64,000 bases of DNA from Synechococcus sp. PCC 7335 (GTDB lineage: Bacteria > Cyanobacteriota > Cyanobacteriia > Phormidesmidales > Phormidesmidaceae). How positions within the stretch are numbered: the first letter of the stretch is position 1; each line of letters begins with the position of its first letter. Both the position numbers and the translations under genes were made by a program. The stretch is from positions 203,890-267,889 of the forward strand of contig NZ_DS989905.1 of assembly GCF_000155595.1 (NCBI RefSeq). The letters run 5' to 3'. The notes under the pieces are model-generated. The model was not told the DNA's origin and ran no database searches. It saw only the letters and a list, made by a program, of their open reading frames with translations. Shown one piece after another: positions 1 to 9,340 of the stretch.

Positions 1-1
1 C

Positions 2-751
2 GGCGTTCCTTGGCTAGGCCAAACCTGTCAGCACTGCCGCTATTGCCTCAACCATCAAGAAAACCTTTGTGACAATGCGCTATTTACTGGCTACACCCTG
101 AACGGTGGCTATGCGGAATATGCGATCGCCAACCAGCAGTTCTGCTTCCCTATTCCAGACACCTTTCCCGACTTGCAGGCTGCGCCGCTGCTATGCGCTG
201 GGCTCATCGGCTACCGGGCCTATCGAATGGTCAAAGACGCCAAACGTATTGGATTTTACGGCTTTGGCGCAGCTGCCCATATACTCGTTCAGCTCGCCCG
301 GTTTCAGTCTCGCGAAGTTTATGCCTTCACCAGGCCTGGAGACGTAAGCAGTCAACAGTTTGCCAAGCGACTGGGCGCCGTCTGGGCAGGCGGCTCTGAT
401 GAGCCACCGCCGGAGTTATTAGATGCTGCGATTATCTTTGCACCTGCCGGATCACTGGTACCTGCGGCGCTCAGGGCAGTCATCAAAGGTGGCATTGTTG
501 TTTGCGCAGGCATTCACATGAGTGACATTCCAGCTTTTTCCTACGATATTTTGTGGGGAGAGCGGCAGGTACGCTCTGTGGCTAACCTTACTCGTCAAGA
601 TGGCGAAGACTTTCTTCGACTAGCGCCTCAAGTGCCGATCAAAACAGAAGTGACTCGCTTTTCGCTGGAGGCTGCTAACGACGCGATCACCGCCTTACGT
701 GCAGGCCATATAGACGGCGCGGCAGTTCTAGTCCCCGAGACTCATCGATGA
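2..751 (+). CDS. Zinc-dependent alcohol dehydrogenase, 3' part (5' end outside window)
   Basis: Open from the left edge in the frame that ends with TGA at 749-751, so the N-terminus lies outside the window. Near the start the protein has cysteines spaced as in the structural-zinc loop of medium-chain alcohol dehydrogenases (CQHCRYC, seven residues, then C). It is followed by GGYAEYA and by a Rossmann-type nucleotide-binding stretch (GFYGFGAAAH). This is the usual order in the NAD(P)-dependent zinc alcohol dehydrogenase family, which interconverts alcohols and aldehydes or ketones in the cytoplasm. The catalytic-zinc residues near the N-terminus cannot be seen. The first in-frame ATG (173) is internal and not the start. 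The substrate is unknown. Confidence 0.85.
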   Translation, partial: GVPWLGQTCQHCRYCLNHQENLCDNALFTGYTLNGGYAEYAIANQQFCFPIPDTFPDLQAAPLLCAGLIGYRAYRMVKDAKRIGFYGFGAAAHILVQLARFQSREVYAFTRPGDVSSQQFAKRLGAVWAGGSDEPPPELLDAAIIFAPAGSLVPAALRAVIKGGIVVCAGIHMSDIPAFSYDILWGERQVRSVANLTRQDGEDFLRLAPQVPIKTEVTRFSLEAANDAITALRAGHIDGAAVLVPETHR

Positions 752-1129
752 ATTGATATTTAACGAGTTCTTTTAGCTGAGCTTCGGTAGGGTGTCTCAT
801 CATAATCAACCATCTAGCACAGCATACAAAAGCCACAAACAATTCATCAGAAGTCTGTGAGTCACTGTAGAAGAACGTAGCGCTAAACACATGCGTAAAC
901 AGATTACTAAGCTACCTTTGCTTTGACTGCCACTGCCCAAATATCTTAGCTCTGCTGACTAAGAATTGTATTGACCAGCATGGGAGAGTCATAGAATGTG
1001 CGAAACTACAGAGAATCTTAAGAAACATAAGACCTTCAAATCGCAATTCTTTTTAACCAAGCCCAATAAAAACTTAACGGAGGCTCGAAAGAAAGCCGTA
1101 GAGAAGTTTTCTTCCTAGCTAGTTCCATT
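752..1129. other. Intergenic region, no gene seen
   Basis: 378 bases between the alcohol dehydrogenase and the sensor kinase. A short reverse-strand open frame that overlaps the dehydrogenase end resembles nothing I know. The stretch presumably carries the promoter of the downstream kinase, but I see no clear -35/-10 pair. Confidence 0.5.
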
Positions 1130-4100
1130 ATGAAAATCCTGATTCTGGAAAGCGGCCACAGTATAGGCCATTTTCCACAGAACAGTTCTTTGGGCGATCG
1201 CTACGAGCTAGATACGGCAAGATATACAGAGGCCAAATCTCAGCTAATCATGGAACCAAATAGAAACACTGCTGACTACGATCTGATCGTATTAGATACC
1301 GCACATCAAGATAGCTCGGGATTGGCTGATTCGAATCTAAGTGGGATTGCTCTATGCCAGCGGCTACGCGCCCAAAGCATCGAGACGCCCATACTGCTGT
1401 TGATAGACCCGCAAGATAACTGCGAGGACATTGCTGCGATCACAGCGGACGCAGATGATTATGTGACAAAGCCCTTTGACCAGAAGACGTTACTTACTCG
1501 GATTGCGTTTTTGTTGCACCGTGAGCGTCACAAGCGATCGCAGCAGCAAGCACAAATGTATCAAGCGTTGGTAGAGACCTCACCCAACATCATCGAGCGC
1601 TTCGATACAGACTTGCGTCATCTCTATGTTAGTCCTCAGTTAAAAGAGATTACAGGCATTCCGGTAGAACAGTTCGTTGGCAAGACCTGTCGTGAGCTGG
1701 GCCTGCCGACAAGCATGGTAGATCGCTGGGAGAGCGCAGCGCGTCGGCTATTGAGCGAAGGTCAGACCCAGACCATCGAGTTTGAGCTACCTACGGATGC
1801 GGGTCTACGTTACTTTGAAATGCAGCTAGCGCCAGAGCTAACCAAAGGGAAAGTCATCCAATCAATTCTGTGTATCTCACGAGACGTGACGACTCACAAA
1901 CAGGTTGAACTAGCCTTGAGAACGCAAAAAACCAAGCTGCAAGGGCTTGCCAACAATGTACCCGACATGGTTCACCAATACATTTTGCGCGCTGATGGCA
2001 CCGAGGCGTTCACCTACGTGAGTGCTGGCTGTAGAGATATCTGGGAGATGGAGCCAGCAGCGCTGTTGCAGAATGCTCAAAGGGCTTGGTCGCTCATACA
2101 TGCAGAGGATGTAGAACGAGTGCGGCGTATGGTTGAAGCGGCAGCGCGAGATTTGCAGCCGCTAGACTTTGAGTTTCGGGTGTTGCCACCTTCTGGCGGA
2201 CTGCGGTGGATCAGGACAGTTTCGCAGCCAGAGCGACAGCCTAATGGTGACATGCTTTTCAATAGTTTCATGCTGGATGTGAGCGATCGCAAACAAGCAG
2301 AACACAGGCTTCAAAAACAGCTAGACCAAAAGCGGCTGCTCAGCAGCATTACAGATTCTATTCACCGAACGCTCGATCTCGATCAAATTCTCAAGACTGC
2401 AGTCGATCAGGTTCGCCATCTTCTACAGACAGATCGCGTCCTTGTCTTTCGATTTAATCCCGATTGGCAAGGCATTGTCGAGGCCGAATCGGCTAGCGCT
2501 GACTGGCCTGCGACACTGGGTATGGATATCAAAGACGACTGCTTCAACGAAGAATATGCAGAGACTTTCCGCAGAGGGCGAATTAGAACCATCTCAGATG
2601 TCAACACAACCACGGTCGATCCCTGTTATGTAGAGCTTTTGAAGCGCGTTCAGGTGCGTGCCAATCTAGTTGTTCCTATCTTGCAAGGCGACTATTTGTG
2701 GGGACTGCTAATCGCCCACCAATGCGCTGCCCCTAGACAATGGCAGCCAGAGAGCATTCAGCTACTAGAACAAGTTGCCACTCAGCTAGGTATCGCCCTT
2801 CAGCAGGCAGAGCTATACCAGGCGACCCGTCGCGAACTCGTAGAACGCCGCGAGATCCAAGTGGCGCTGCAAGCGAGTGAAGCCCGGTTTCGCGCACTAA
2901 GCGCCTTTGCGCCAGTCGGCATCTACCAAACCGACCTGCAAGGCCGCTGCATCTATACCAATGCTAAGTGGCAAGAGATTGCCGGAATAACCCTAGAAGA
3001 AAGCCTTGGAGACAGCTGGGGACAGGCGATTCATCCTGACGATAGAGAACGTGTATTCACAGCTTGGAATCGGTTTGTTGCTGGAGAAAGCGACTTTTCG
3101 ATGGAGTTTCGTTTCTTCAACAAGTTTGAGAAAGAGGAACGCTGGGTTTTTGGGCGGGCGATTGCGATGCGGGCACCTAACGTCTCAAAGAGAGAGCCCG
3201 CTTCCACTGAAGAATCGCTGAGTGGGGACGCTAGAGAATTGCCCACAGGAGAGATCATTGGCTACGTCGGCATCAATGAAGACATCACCGAGCGCAAATG
3301 CACCGAGCGGAAGCTTCGAGAGCAGGCAGCTTTGATAGATATTGCCACCGACGCGATCTTTGTTCGCAATTTGTCAGGCCAGATTACTTTCTGGAGCAAA
3401 GGAGCCACCAGACTATACGGTTGGCAGGCAGAGGAAGCCCTTGGGAAAACCGCTCAGCAGCTCTTGAAAAAGAGAAATGGTGCAGCCCTTCAAACCGCCC
3501 TGACGATAGCGCTAGAGCAGGGCTTTTGGCAAGGCGAACTCACTCAATCGACCAAGACAGGCCAAGACATTCTAGTGGCGAGCCGTTGGACGCTGGTGCG
3601 AGACGAGGCGCAACAGCCCAAGTTCCTGCTAGAAGTCAATACCGACATCACCGAAAAGAAACAGCTCGAAGCTCATTACTATCAAGCTCAGAAGCTCGAA
3701 AGTCTAGGCCAGTTAGCTGGCGGCATTGCCCACGATCTTGGCAACATTTTGACCCCCATTCTTGGCATTGCTCAGCTCCTACGTCTAACGCTGACAGATG
3801 CCAATGCCTCAACTCAAGAACAGATAGATATTCTAGAAAAGAGCGCCCAACGGGGCACTAAGATGGTTCGACAGATCCTCACCTTTGCCCAAGGTAGCCC
3901 CGAGTCTAAAACGACGGCAGATATTTCAGCTCTCTTGCAAGAGATTGTTGATATTGTCCGGCAGGGGTTCCCTAGCTCAATCGAAGTCCGCTTAGAGATG
4001 TCTCTTTTAGAAGACGACCCGGGTCATAAAGCGGTTGCGGTTGATTCGACACATCTGCATCAGGTATTGATGAATCTGTGCGTCAACGCGCGCGATGCCA

Positions 4101-4423
4101 TGCCCAATGGCGGGGTACTGACAATCGTGTTGGATCAGGTCTCAGTGACTGAAGCGGCGGCTCGCAAAGATCCAGAGGTGCTGGCTGGTCACTATATGGT
4201 AGTTACTGTTGCAGATACGGGTGCGGGGATTGCATCTGAGGTGCGCGATCGCATATTCGATCCCTTCTTCACGACCAAAACGCCAGACCAAGGAACCGGA
4301 CTAGGATTAGCAACAGTTCTAGGCATTGTGAGAAAAGCAGGCGGCTTTCTAAAAGTTCTGAGCGAACTGGGCCAAGGTACCGAAATGGAAGTGTATCTTC
4401 CTATCGTTGAGGCCCAGTATTGA
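1130..4423 (+). CDS. Multi-sensor histidine kinase with REC, four PAS and a DXCF cyanobacteriochrome-like GAF domain
   Basis: 1097 residues. An N-terminal receiver-like domain (about 1-130; IVLDTA and DDYVTKPF) is followed by two PAS domains (about 145-270 and 275-395). A GAF domain spans about 400-570, then two more PAS domains (about 575-730 and 735-850). A HisKA domain follows, with H868 in AHDLGN, and then a HATPase with the N box and a GTGLGL loop. The GAF carries DDCF (D469-F472) and a second cysteine C499 in DPCYVELLKRVQVRANL. That is the DXCF-plus-canonical-cysteine arrangement of blue/green-type cyanobacteriochromes, with tyrosine where histidine usually follows the second cysteine. 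A bilin chromophore is therefore plausible but inferred. No response regulator follows, so the output partner is unknown. Confidence 0.85.
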   Translation: MKILILESGHSIGHFPQNSSLGDRYELDTARYTEAKSQLIMEPNRNTADYDLIVLDTAHQDSSGLADSNLSGIALCQRLRAQSIETPILLLIDPQDNCEDIAAITADADDYVTKPFDQKTLLTRIAFLLHRERHKRSQQQAQMYQALVETSPNIIERFDTDLRHLYVSPQLKEITGIPVEQFVGKTCRELGLPTSMVDRWESAARRLLSEGQTQTIEFELPTDAGLRYFEMQLAPELTKGKVIQSILCISRDVTTHKQVELALRTQKTKLQGLANNVPDMVHQYILRADGTEAFTYVSAGCRDIWEMEPAALLQNAQRAWSLIHAEDVERVRRMVEAAARDLQPLDFEFRVLPPSGGLRWIRTVSQPERQPNGDMLFNSFMLDVSDRKQAEHRLQKQLDQKRLLSSITDSIHRTLDLDQILKTAVDQVRHLLQTDRVLVFRFNPDWQGIVEAESASADWPATLGMDIKDDCFNEEYAETFRRGRIRTISDVNTTTVDPCYVELLKRVQVRANLVVPILQGDYLWGLLIAHQCAAPRQWQPESIQLLEQVATQLGIALQQAELYQATRRELVERREIQVALQASEARFRALSAFAPVGIYQTDLQGRCIYTNAKWQEIAGITLEESLGDSWGQAIHPDDRERVFTAWNRFVAGESDFSMEFRFFNKFEKEERWVFGRAIAMRAPNVSKREPASTEESLSGDARELPTGEIIGYVGINEDITERKCTERKLREQAALIDIATDAIFVRNLSGQITFWSKGATRLYGWQAEEALGKTAQQLLKKRNGAALQTALTIALEQGFWQGELTQSTKTGQDILVASRWTLVRDEAQQPKFLLEVNTDITEKKQLEAHYYQAQKLESLGQLAGGIAHDLGNILTPILGIAQLLRLTLTDANASTQEQIDILEKSAQRGTKMVRQILTFAQGSPESKTTADISALLQEIVDIVRQGFPSSIEVRLEMSLLEDDPGHKAVAVDSTHLHQVLMNLCVNARDAMPNGGVLTIVLDQVSVTEAAARKDPEVLAGHYMVVTVADTGAGIASEVRDRIFDPFFTTKTPDQGTGLGLATVLGIVRKAGGFLKVLSELGQGTEMEVYLPIVEAQY

Positions 4424-4448
4424 AATCATAGAGTGAGACCAAAGCTAG

Positions 4449-4691
4449 TCAAACAGGCACGACACCTAGCACACCAAGAATGGCAACGACTAATCCAACC
4501 AAGCCCAACAATCCCAAATATTTTAGTTCATCTCTCCAATGGCGAAAAGCACTAAAAAAAGAAAAGAAGGCGAAATAGAACAGCATAGCTGGTGCATCTT
4601 GGGAAAACCCTAAGGTGCCCAACAAGCCTAGAAATCCCAAGCAGCCAATCCAGCCAGCTTTCTTGCTATTTCTCATATTAAGAATACTCAC
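4449..4691 (-). CDS. Small predicted membrane protein
   Basis: 80 residues with two or three hydrophobic segments rich in Leu and Gly, separated by a charged stretch (FRHWRDELK). I do not recognise the family, although small multi-helix proteins of this type are common. It lies 25 bases past the end of the kinase, convergent with it, and just downstream of the next reverse-strand gene, with which it could be cotranscribed. Function unknown; it could also be spurious. Confidence 0.45.
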   Translation of the reverse strand: MSILNMRNSKKAGWIGCLGFLGLLGTLGFSQDAPAMLFYFAFFSFFSAFRHWRDELKYLGLLGLVGLVVAILGVLGVVPV

Positions 4692-4713
4692 GTTGATATT
4701 CTCCTGAATTCAG

Positions 4714-5508
4714 CTATCGATACGTGGCCTTATCAATCGTGGCCCGGAAAAACTCACCCTCCGACTCGAAGCGTTGGCCTGGCCCCTTTCCTAGAGAACT
4801 ACCGTCAAAGAACCACCCAGCCCGCAAACGCCTCGGAATGGTGTAGCCAGAAAAAGTTCCCTCTTCTTCTACAACAATGCCAAAGTTTTCATAGTGAGGG
4901 GCCTGCCCTTCTGGGTCGCCCCACCGCTGGAAGTAAGCTGCTTGCAAGCTGCCAGATTCGCTGATTTTCAGATGGAGCCGAGTGGTTTCTGCTAACAGCG
5001 TGAGTTCAGCGCAGACGTGAGTATTATCCAAGGCCGTCCATTTGACCGCACGGTTGAGGAAAGCGGAAGGTAGCCACGCGTATTCTCCCTGCATTCGCCC
5101 AATCACAGATCGAGTGATATCTTCTCCTTCTGCCCGCATCACCGGCCAGAGGCCTAGCAGCTTCCATTGCAACGCGCCTTCGCCCTCGATCAATCGATCC
5201 CAACCCGATACAGGCAACCCGTTCATCCACGCCGTAGCCTGCCAAATCATGCCTTGCCCTGCACAAATGACCTGTTCCGCCCGAAAAGGATGCCAGCCCT
5301 TGAGCTTAATTTCGCCGTGCATCTTTAAGCGAACGGCAGCGGCGAGTTGGGTTTTAGAGGTATCGGCAGCACCCTCAAAAGAAATTGCATGGCTCAAATA
5401 CCGTCTAACGGGCTCTGGCAAACTTGTTAGCGGCTGGGGTTGAAAATTACGACTTGTAGTTGGCACAGACTGCCATAGTTTATTGAGCGAAATTTTCGAA
5501 CTCGGCAT
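4714..5508 (-). CDS. Conserved hypothetical protein resembling DUF6544/DUF6920
   Basis: 264 residues, no signal peptide or membrane helix. It begins with a LPEPVRRYLSHA segment. Next comes a long beta-rich stretch typical of this bacterial family of unknown function (GMIWQATAWMNGLPVSGWDRLIEGEGALQWKL is spread over residues 88-120). It ends with conserved GxF...P and FFRA blocks. The family assignment is from memory of the pattern and is moderate. It is part of a reverse-strand run (5576-6403, this gene, 4449-4691) that may be one transcript. No enzymatic motif is visible. Confidence 0.65.
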   Translation of the reverse strand: MPSSKISLNKLWQSVPTTSRNFQPQPLTSLPEPVRRYLSHAISFEGAADTSKTQLAAAVRLKMHGEIKLKGWHPFRAEQVICAGQGMIWQATAWMNGLPVSGWDRLIEGEGALQWKLLGLWPVMRAEGEDITRSVIGRMQGEYAWLPSAFLNRAVKWTALDNTHVCAELTLLAETTRLHLKISESGSLQAAYFQRWGDPEGQAPHYENFGIVVEEEGTFSGYTIPRRLRAGWFFDGSSLGKGPGQRFESEGEFFRATIDKATYR

Positions 5509-5575
5509 AGTGTCTTCGTATTATTCCTTGCGTCTTTTCTCGCATCTTTAAGGCTGACTCTTTAGACTGTGGCGC

Positions 5576-6403
5576 TCATACTGCTTTGGAAGGTAACGCG
5601 CTCAGCGACCGTAGAAAAGGGCCGATCAAAATCAGCGGGCCAAGGCCCATAACGGCATAAATGCCAACTGAAGCAAAATCAATTTGGCGATCAAACCATG
5701 GGGCCAGCAGCGTTCCTAAGAAAACCGAAAGGCCCAAAGTGCCTGCTTTTATTAACAACGGAATAGCTAACACATCGCCGAGACGTGTTCCTTTAATCAA
5801 AAGTCTGGCCTCAACTACCAACAGAGGCAAGACAAAAGAGAGATCTAGGACGAAAATGCTGTTGCCGTCAGGAGGAATGCGATCGCGCATAGCAGGTATC
5901 AAAATACGTAGCCACAGCCCTGCAAACAGCAAAGCCAGAAAGAGAAAAAGCACCGCCGTGAGCTTTCGAGGCGGCGGTTTCTGAATTGTCTTGAGGTGAA
6001 TATCTCGAAAGTCTGCATGAGTAAAGAACAGAATGAGCGCATATATCGCGAGGCTAATAATCGCGAGGTAGAAAAGATAGAGCGGATTGTATACACCATC
6101 AAAGCTATAGAGCGCATAGGCATAAAAGAGATACCCTATCAGCCCAGCCCAGATTAGCCAGACCAAATTTCGCCCCCGGCGAATTAGCCACTCGCACAGC
6201 AGTAGGCCCACAGCGACCCATAGCGAAACCAAGTCCTGACTCAGCACGCCTGGAATAAAATTCTCTGGAACACTGGGTCGATATAGACTGAGATCTATCA
6301 CACCACAGCTAGCAACGCTCAAAGTAATAATAGAGATAATTCTAGAAAGCGTAAACAATGCTTTTTGACTAGCTGCCTTAACCATACCTTGTTCTCTTTT
6401 CAA
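5576..6403 (-). CDS. Multi-pass membrane protein of unknown function
   Basis: 275 residues with about seven hydrophobic segments, the first after a short N-terminal stretch and others separated by short charged loops such as RRGRN and KPPPRK. An alternative start at 6385 (MVKAASQ) would remove six residues and cannot be ruled out. I do not recognise the family and see no catalytic motif. It sits 67 bases upstream of the DUF6544-like gene in the same direction, so the two may be cotranscribed. Confidence 0.6.
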   Translation of the reverse strand: MKREQGMVKAASQKALFTLSRIISIITLSVASCGVIDLSLYRPSVPENFIPGVLSQDLVSLWVAVGLLLCEWLIRRGRNLVWLIWAGLIGYLFYAYALYSFDGVYNPLYLFYLAIISLAIYALILFFTHADFRDIHLKTIQKPPPRKLTAVLFLFLALLFAGLWLRILIPAMRDRIPPDGNSIFVLDLSFVLPLLVVEARLLIKGTRLGDVLAIPLLIKAGTLGLSVFLGTLLAPWFDRQIDFASVGIYAVMGLGPLILIGPFLRSLSALPSKAV

Positions 6404-6476
6404 GCTTAAAGAACTTACGTCAAAGTCTGTCGGTCACCCCTGGGCAGGGCTACAGGTCGTGCCGCGTTTTAATCAG

Positions 6477-6815
6477 CTATGTGATCTTCTGCCGATAAAA
6501 CTCCACATAGAAACGACAGTCATCATGCGGCATGACTTCGTGCTTAACAGTAGGTTCTATAACGCCAAAGCGATCAGGACTCAGCAAAACCTCTTCAACC
6601 GTTGGCTCTAAGATACGGTAGGTTAGCGCACCTTCTAAAACAACTATCTTCCCCCAGACACCTGACTTTGTTCGATGTGCATGAAGCAACTTGCTAGGCA
6701 CCGATAAGGCGGTAAACTCTGATGTTTTCTTATAGCTCACAGCATCTGCAGGCAAAATTTTCATCTCAAATACCAAGAGATATTCTCCTGCACTATCAAC
6801 TATAGGGGCACTCAT
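6477..6815 (-). CDS. DUF1971 / YeaR-like cupin protein
   Basis: 112 residues. The central region (about 29-70) matches the DUF1971 pattern: YKKTSEFTALSVPSKLL, then AHRTKSGVWGKIVVLEGALTYRIL, then IEPTVKHEV near the end. The family has a small cupin fold related to TehB N-terminal and YeaR proteins; in enterobacteria yeaR responds to nitrate and nitric oxide. Its biochemical role is unsettled. Upstream, at 6860-6876, lies one of the eight 17-bp direct-repeat sites also found before the hydrogenase and nifJ genes. This suggests co-regulation with the fermentation genes (inference). Confidence 0.8.
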   Translation of the reverse strand: MSAPIVDSAGEYLLVFEMKILPADAVSYKKTSEFTALSVPSKLLHAHRTKSGVWGKIVVLEGALTYRILEPTVEEVLLSPDRFGVIEPTVKHEVMPHDDCRFYVEFYRQKIT

Positions 6816-6859
6816 TTCAGACTTTTCTCAGGCTGACAACTGACTCTAGATCGAAAGGA

Positions 6860-6876
6860 TGAGGATCTCATGAAGG
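6860..6876 (+). promoter_or_regulatory. Direct-repeat site TGAGGA-N5-TGAAGG (site 1)
   Basis: TGAGGA TCTCA TGAAGG, two similar hexamers with an 11-bp period, 45 bases upstream of the DUF1971 gene. It is one of eight matches in intergenic DNA of this window. An 11-bp direct repeat is the usual spacing for tandem binding by OmpR/PhoB-type regulators; the regulator here is unknown. Confidence 0.55.
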
Positions 6877-7075
6877 TTTTTTGTGCGTTAAGTTCTGATC
6901 AGCAAAGAACAACATCTTTAATAGCAGCAGTATTAGAAAGGAAATTTACTACCGCTTGATTGATTACCTATGTCTCTAACAAAGATTAATTAGCTACAGC
7001 TCCTGCCGTCAGAAATTCTAAAGAAGTCATGACTCGTTGGGGTTAAAATGTTAGCGTGAGCTTTCAAAGCGACAT

Positions 7076-7360
7076 ATGACATTAATCCTAGACTTATCAC
7101 CAGAGTTAGAGCAGTACCTTCTACAGACAGCTAATCAGCACGGGCTGACTGTTGATGCCTTGGCATTGCAGCTTTTGACAAACTCTATACTGATGAAGCA
7201 AAAACAAACTGAAGCGATTGATAAGCTTCAGTCTTGGATAGACGACGATGACCTCGTAGATCAGCAAGAGACAGGTCAGTATTTGATTCAATCGCTAGAC
7301 GAGGATCGACTTTCTGACCGCAAGCTATTCCCGCCTGACATGAAGGGAATTGCATGGTAG
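7076..7360 (+). CDS. Putative antitoxin of a PIN-domain toxin-antitoxin pair
   Basis: 94 residues. The N-terminal part (LSPELEQYLLQTANQHG) looks like the ribbon-helix-helix-type start seen in many small antitoxins of cyanobacterial PIN modules. The C-terminal part is acidic. It overlaps the toxin gene by seven bases (ATG of the next gene at 7354, stop TAG at 7358-7360), the normal translational coupling of such pairs. Expected role: bind and neutralise the toxin and repress the shared promoter. The assignment rests mainly on size, position and coupling. Confidence 0.7.
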   Translation: MTLILDLSPELEQYLLQTANQHGLTVDALALQLLTNSILMKQKQTEAIDKLQSWIDDDDLVDQQETGQYLIQSLDEDRLSDRKLFPPDMKGIAW

Positions 7361-7818
7361 GTCGGGTAATCGTATTAGATGCGGGCCCGATCGGACTTAT
7401 CACTAATCCAAAAATTTCTGATCAAGGTATCGCTTGCAACCAGTGGCTCCAGTCCCATCTAGAGGCGGGGAGTCGAATTATTCTTCCTGAGATTGCAGAC
7501 TATGAAGTTCGCCGTGAGTTGTTGCGAGCTGATAAGAAGAAAGGGTTGCTCCGATTGGATGGATTGTCTCAACTGGTTGAATACCTGCCGATTACAACAG
7601 CCTCCATTCGTCAAGCCGCTGGACTCTGGGCGCAGGCACGACAACAGGGACAGCCGACAGCGGGCAATAAAACTATTGATGCTGACATGATTTTGATCGC
7701 TCAGGCTATGACACTAGAAGTTACAGATGTGGTAATCGCGACAACAAACGTAGGGCATTTATCGAGGTTCATAGCAGCTAATTCATGGCAGAACATCCAG
7801 CCCGACAGATCATCTTGA
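7354..7818 (+). CDS. PIN-domain ribonuclease toxin (VapC-like)
   Basis: 154 residues. It opens with VIVLDAGPIG, giving the first acidic residue of the PIN active site, then EIADYEVRREL, DADMILIAQA (third acidic position) and ATTNVGHLSRF. These are the conserved blocks of PIN-domain nucleases, magnesium-dependent ribonucleases that act as toxins. It is coupled to the antitoxin by a seven-base overlap. The 3' end overlaps the convergent CPBP protease gene by nine bases. Confidence 0.85.
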   Translation: MVGRVIVLDAGPIGLITNPKISDQGIACNQWLQSHLEAGSRIILPEIADYEVRRELLRADKKKGLLRLDGLSQLVEYLPITTASIRQAAGLWAQARQQGQPTAGNKTIDADMILIAQAMTLEVTDVVIATTNVGHLSRFIAANSWQNIQPDRSS

Positions 7819-8694
7819 GTTAGGTTTTGATGTCTGTAATCCCAAACGTCCCTTCGTAGCTATGACTAGCCCAGCAACCGAAGCCATCAGTACCGTTGTC
7901 ATTAAAGCTAAAACCAGCTGATACTCACCGCCGCGCAACGCCTCATCAGGAATAAGCAACAGCAAACCATTCGCCGCATTGTAGCTGGCATGGAGAATAC
8001 TGCATAGCAGTACGCTGCCCGTTTTGTTCATTAGCCAGGTGTACCAAAAAGCGTGAGTCGTTATGCTCACCAACGTGACGCCCGCTACTAGCAAAATTTG
8101 TTGAAGGCCAATTGCACCGCTGGTAACACCTGGATTTGCCGCTAGCAGCGGCAAATGCCAAAAGGCCCACACAATTCCTAGGATGCAGGTTGCTACCACC
8201 GGACTATGTTGTCGCTGCAAGGCTGGCAAACCAAAGCCTCGCCAGCCAGGTTCTTCGTTGCCGCCGCCTATCAAAAACAACATCAAAAGCATCGGCAGAT
8301 ACGGTGCCAGGCGAGCCGGCAACAGCGTAAAATCGAGAGAATTTCCGAGCAGGACGTAAATTACTGAAACTAGGCCAATTAGAAAGATGGGAAAGCCAAA
8401 AGCAAAAAGGTACCACCCCGGATGGAGCCGCCACTTGAACAGGCCAGTTACCCATCCTTTGAGCGATCGCCCTTGCAGCTTCACCAGCATCATCGCGGCG
8501 ACGAATGGGCCAAAGCCAGCAATATAGTAAAAGGGAGTGGCGATCGCACTTTGCGGTAGGAGTAATGCGATCGCCCAAAATGTCCAAGAGAACAGGTAGC
8601 TTAATATTGTAAACGAAGCGAACGGATGACGAGAGATCAAACGAGTCGCCTGACGGTTACGCTTTTTTACTTTTTGGTTTTTAAGCATGTTCAT
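7810..8694 (-). CDS. CPBP family intramembrane metalloprotease (CAAX protease-like)
   Basis: 294 residues with about seven membrane helices after a basic N-terminus. It has the Abi/CPBP signature: EEPGWRG (two glutamates plus arginine), a later FWHLPLL histidine motif, and HASYN near the C-terminus. The family has the fold of the Rce1 CAAX prenyl protease; in bacteria its members have roles in bacteriocin immunity, protein maturation or unknown processes. It is convergent with the PIN toxin gene. Start could be either of two ATGs six bases apart (8694 or 8688). Confidence 0.85.
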   Translation of the reverse strand: MNMLKNQKVKKRNRQATRLISRHPFASFTILSYLFSWTFWAIALLLPQSAIATPFYYIAGFGPFVAAMMLVKLQGRSLKGWVTGLFKWRLHPGWYLFAFGFPIFLIGLVSVIYVLLGNSLDFTLLPARLAPYLPMLLMLFLIGGGNEEPGWRGFGLPALQRQHSPVVATCILGIVWAFWHLPLLAANPGVTSGAIGLQQILLVAGVTLVSITTHAFWYTWLMNKTGSVLLCSILHASYNAANGLLLLIPDEALRGGEYQLVLALMTTVLMASVAGLVIATKGRLGLQTSKPNSR

Positions 8695-8912
8695 AAGTAG
8701 GTAGCCATAAATAAACAGGTGGGTAGTCCTACTGGGTTTTTCATCAATACTTGACTGTTTTACTTCTCTATCTAGCTCGCCTATTCAACCGCCGGAGTAA
8801 TCGAAAACCGCAGGTAACTACTCAGGCTTAATACATCATGAAAGAAAATACGATGAAGACCAAACAAAGCTAGTGTTCGAGTGTAACTAGCCCTAGCCAA
8901 GGTTCCTCTGTT

Positions 8913-9244
8913 TTGATCAAAGACACGCCTAAACCCAGTATCAGCTGCGAAGAGATAAAAGCAATTTACGCAGCAGGCGAAGCAGCAGGCGAAGCAGCAG
9001 CGATAGAGCTAGTCGAAGGATTAAACGCTCAACATTTGACGTTAGTCGAAAAGCTGTTGAAACAGCAGCTAGCGCTAGAGGCGAGAATGAAAGCACTCGA
9101 AGATAAACAAAAGAAAAACAGCCGCAACAGCAGTAAGCCGCCATCAGGCGATGGCTTCGGGAAACGTACGAGCAGTTTGCGAAAAAAAGCCAACGTCCAA
9201 AGAATTTCCCATTCGGCATCGGTCAGACTGCTTGAATATGCCAT
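8913..9244. pseudogene. Nested transposase remnants (IS66-type and IS5/IS4-type)
   Basis: A forward frame from TTG 8913 reads like the start of an IS66-family transposase: a coiled region, then KNSRNSSKPPSGDGFGKR. It breaks off after about 90 residues near 9190-9200. Immediately beyond, on the reverse strand, ATG at 9244 starts MAYSSSLTDAEWEIL, the characteristic beginning of a cyanobacterial IS5/IS4-type transposase. That frame runs back into IS66 sequence after about 15 codons. The arrangement is one element inserted into or deleted against another, both now dead. Confidence 0.7.
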
Positions 9245-9340
9245 GATAGCTACGATAGACGGCTCTCTGAATTTTCGCGCATTTAGTAAAAGATCTCAAA
9301 TAGGCTCTATAGTCGGAGTTTATAACGACGGTTCGAGGAC

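Noticed and set aside
687-890. Reverse-strand 67-residue frame at the dehydrogenase end
   Set aside because: Largely antisense to the dehydrogenase and without known similarity.
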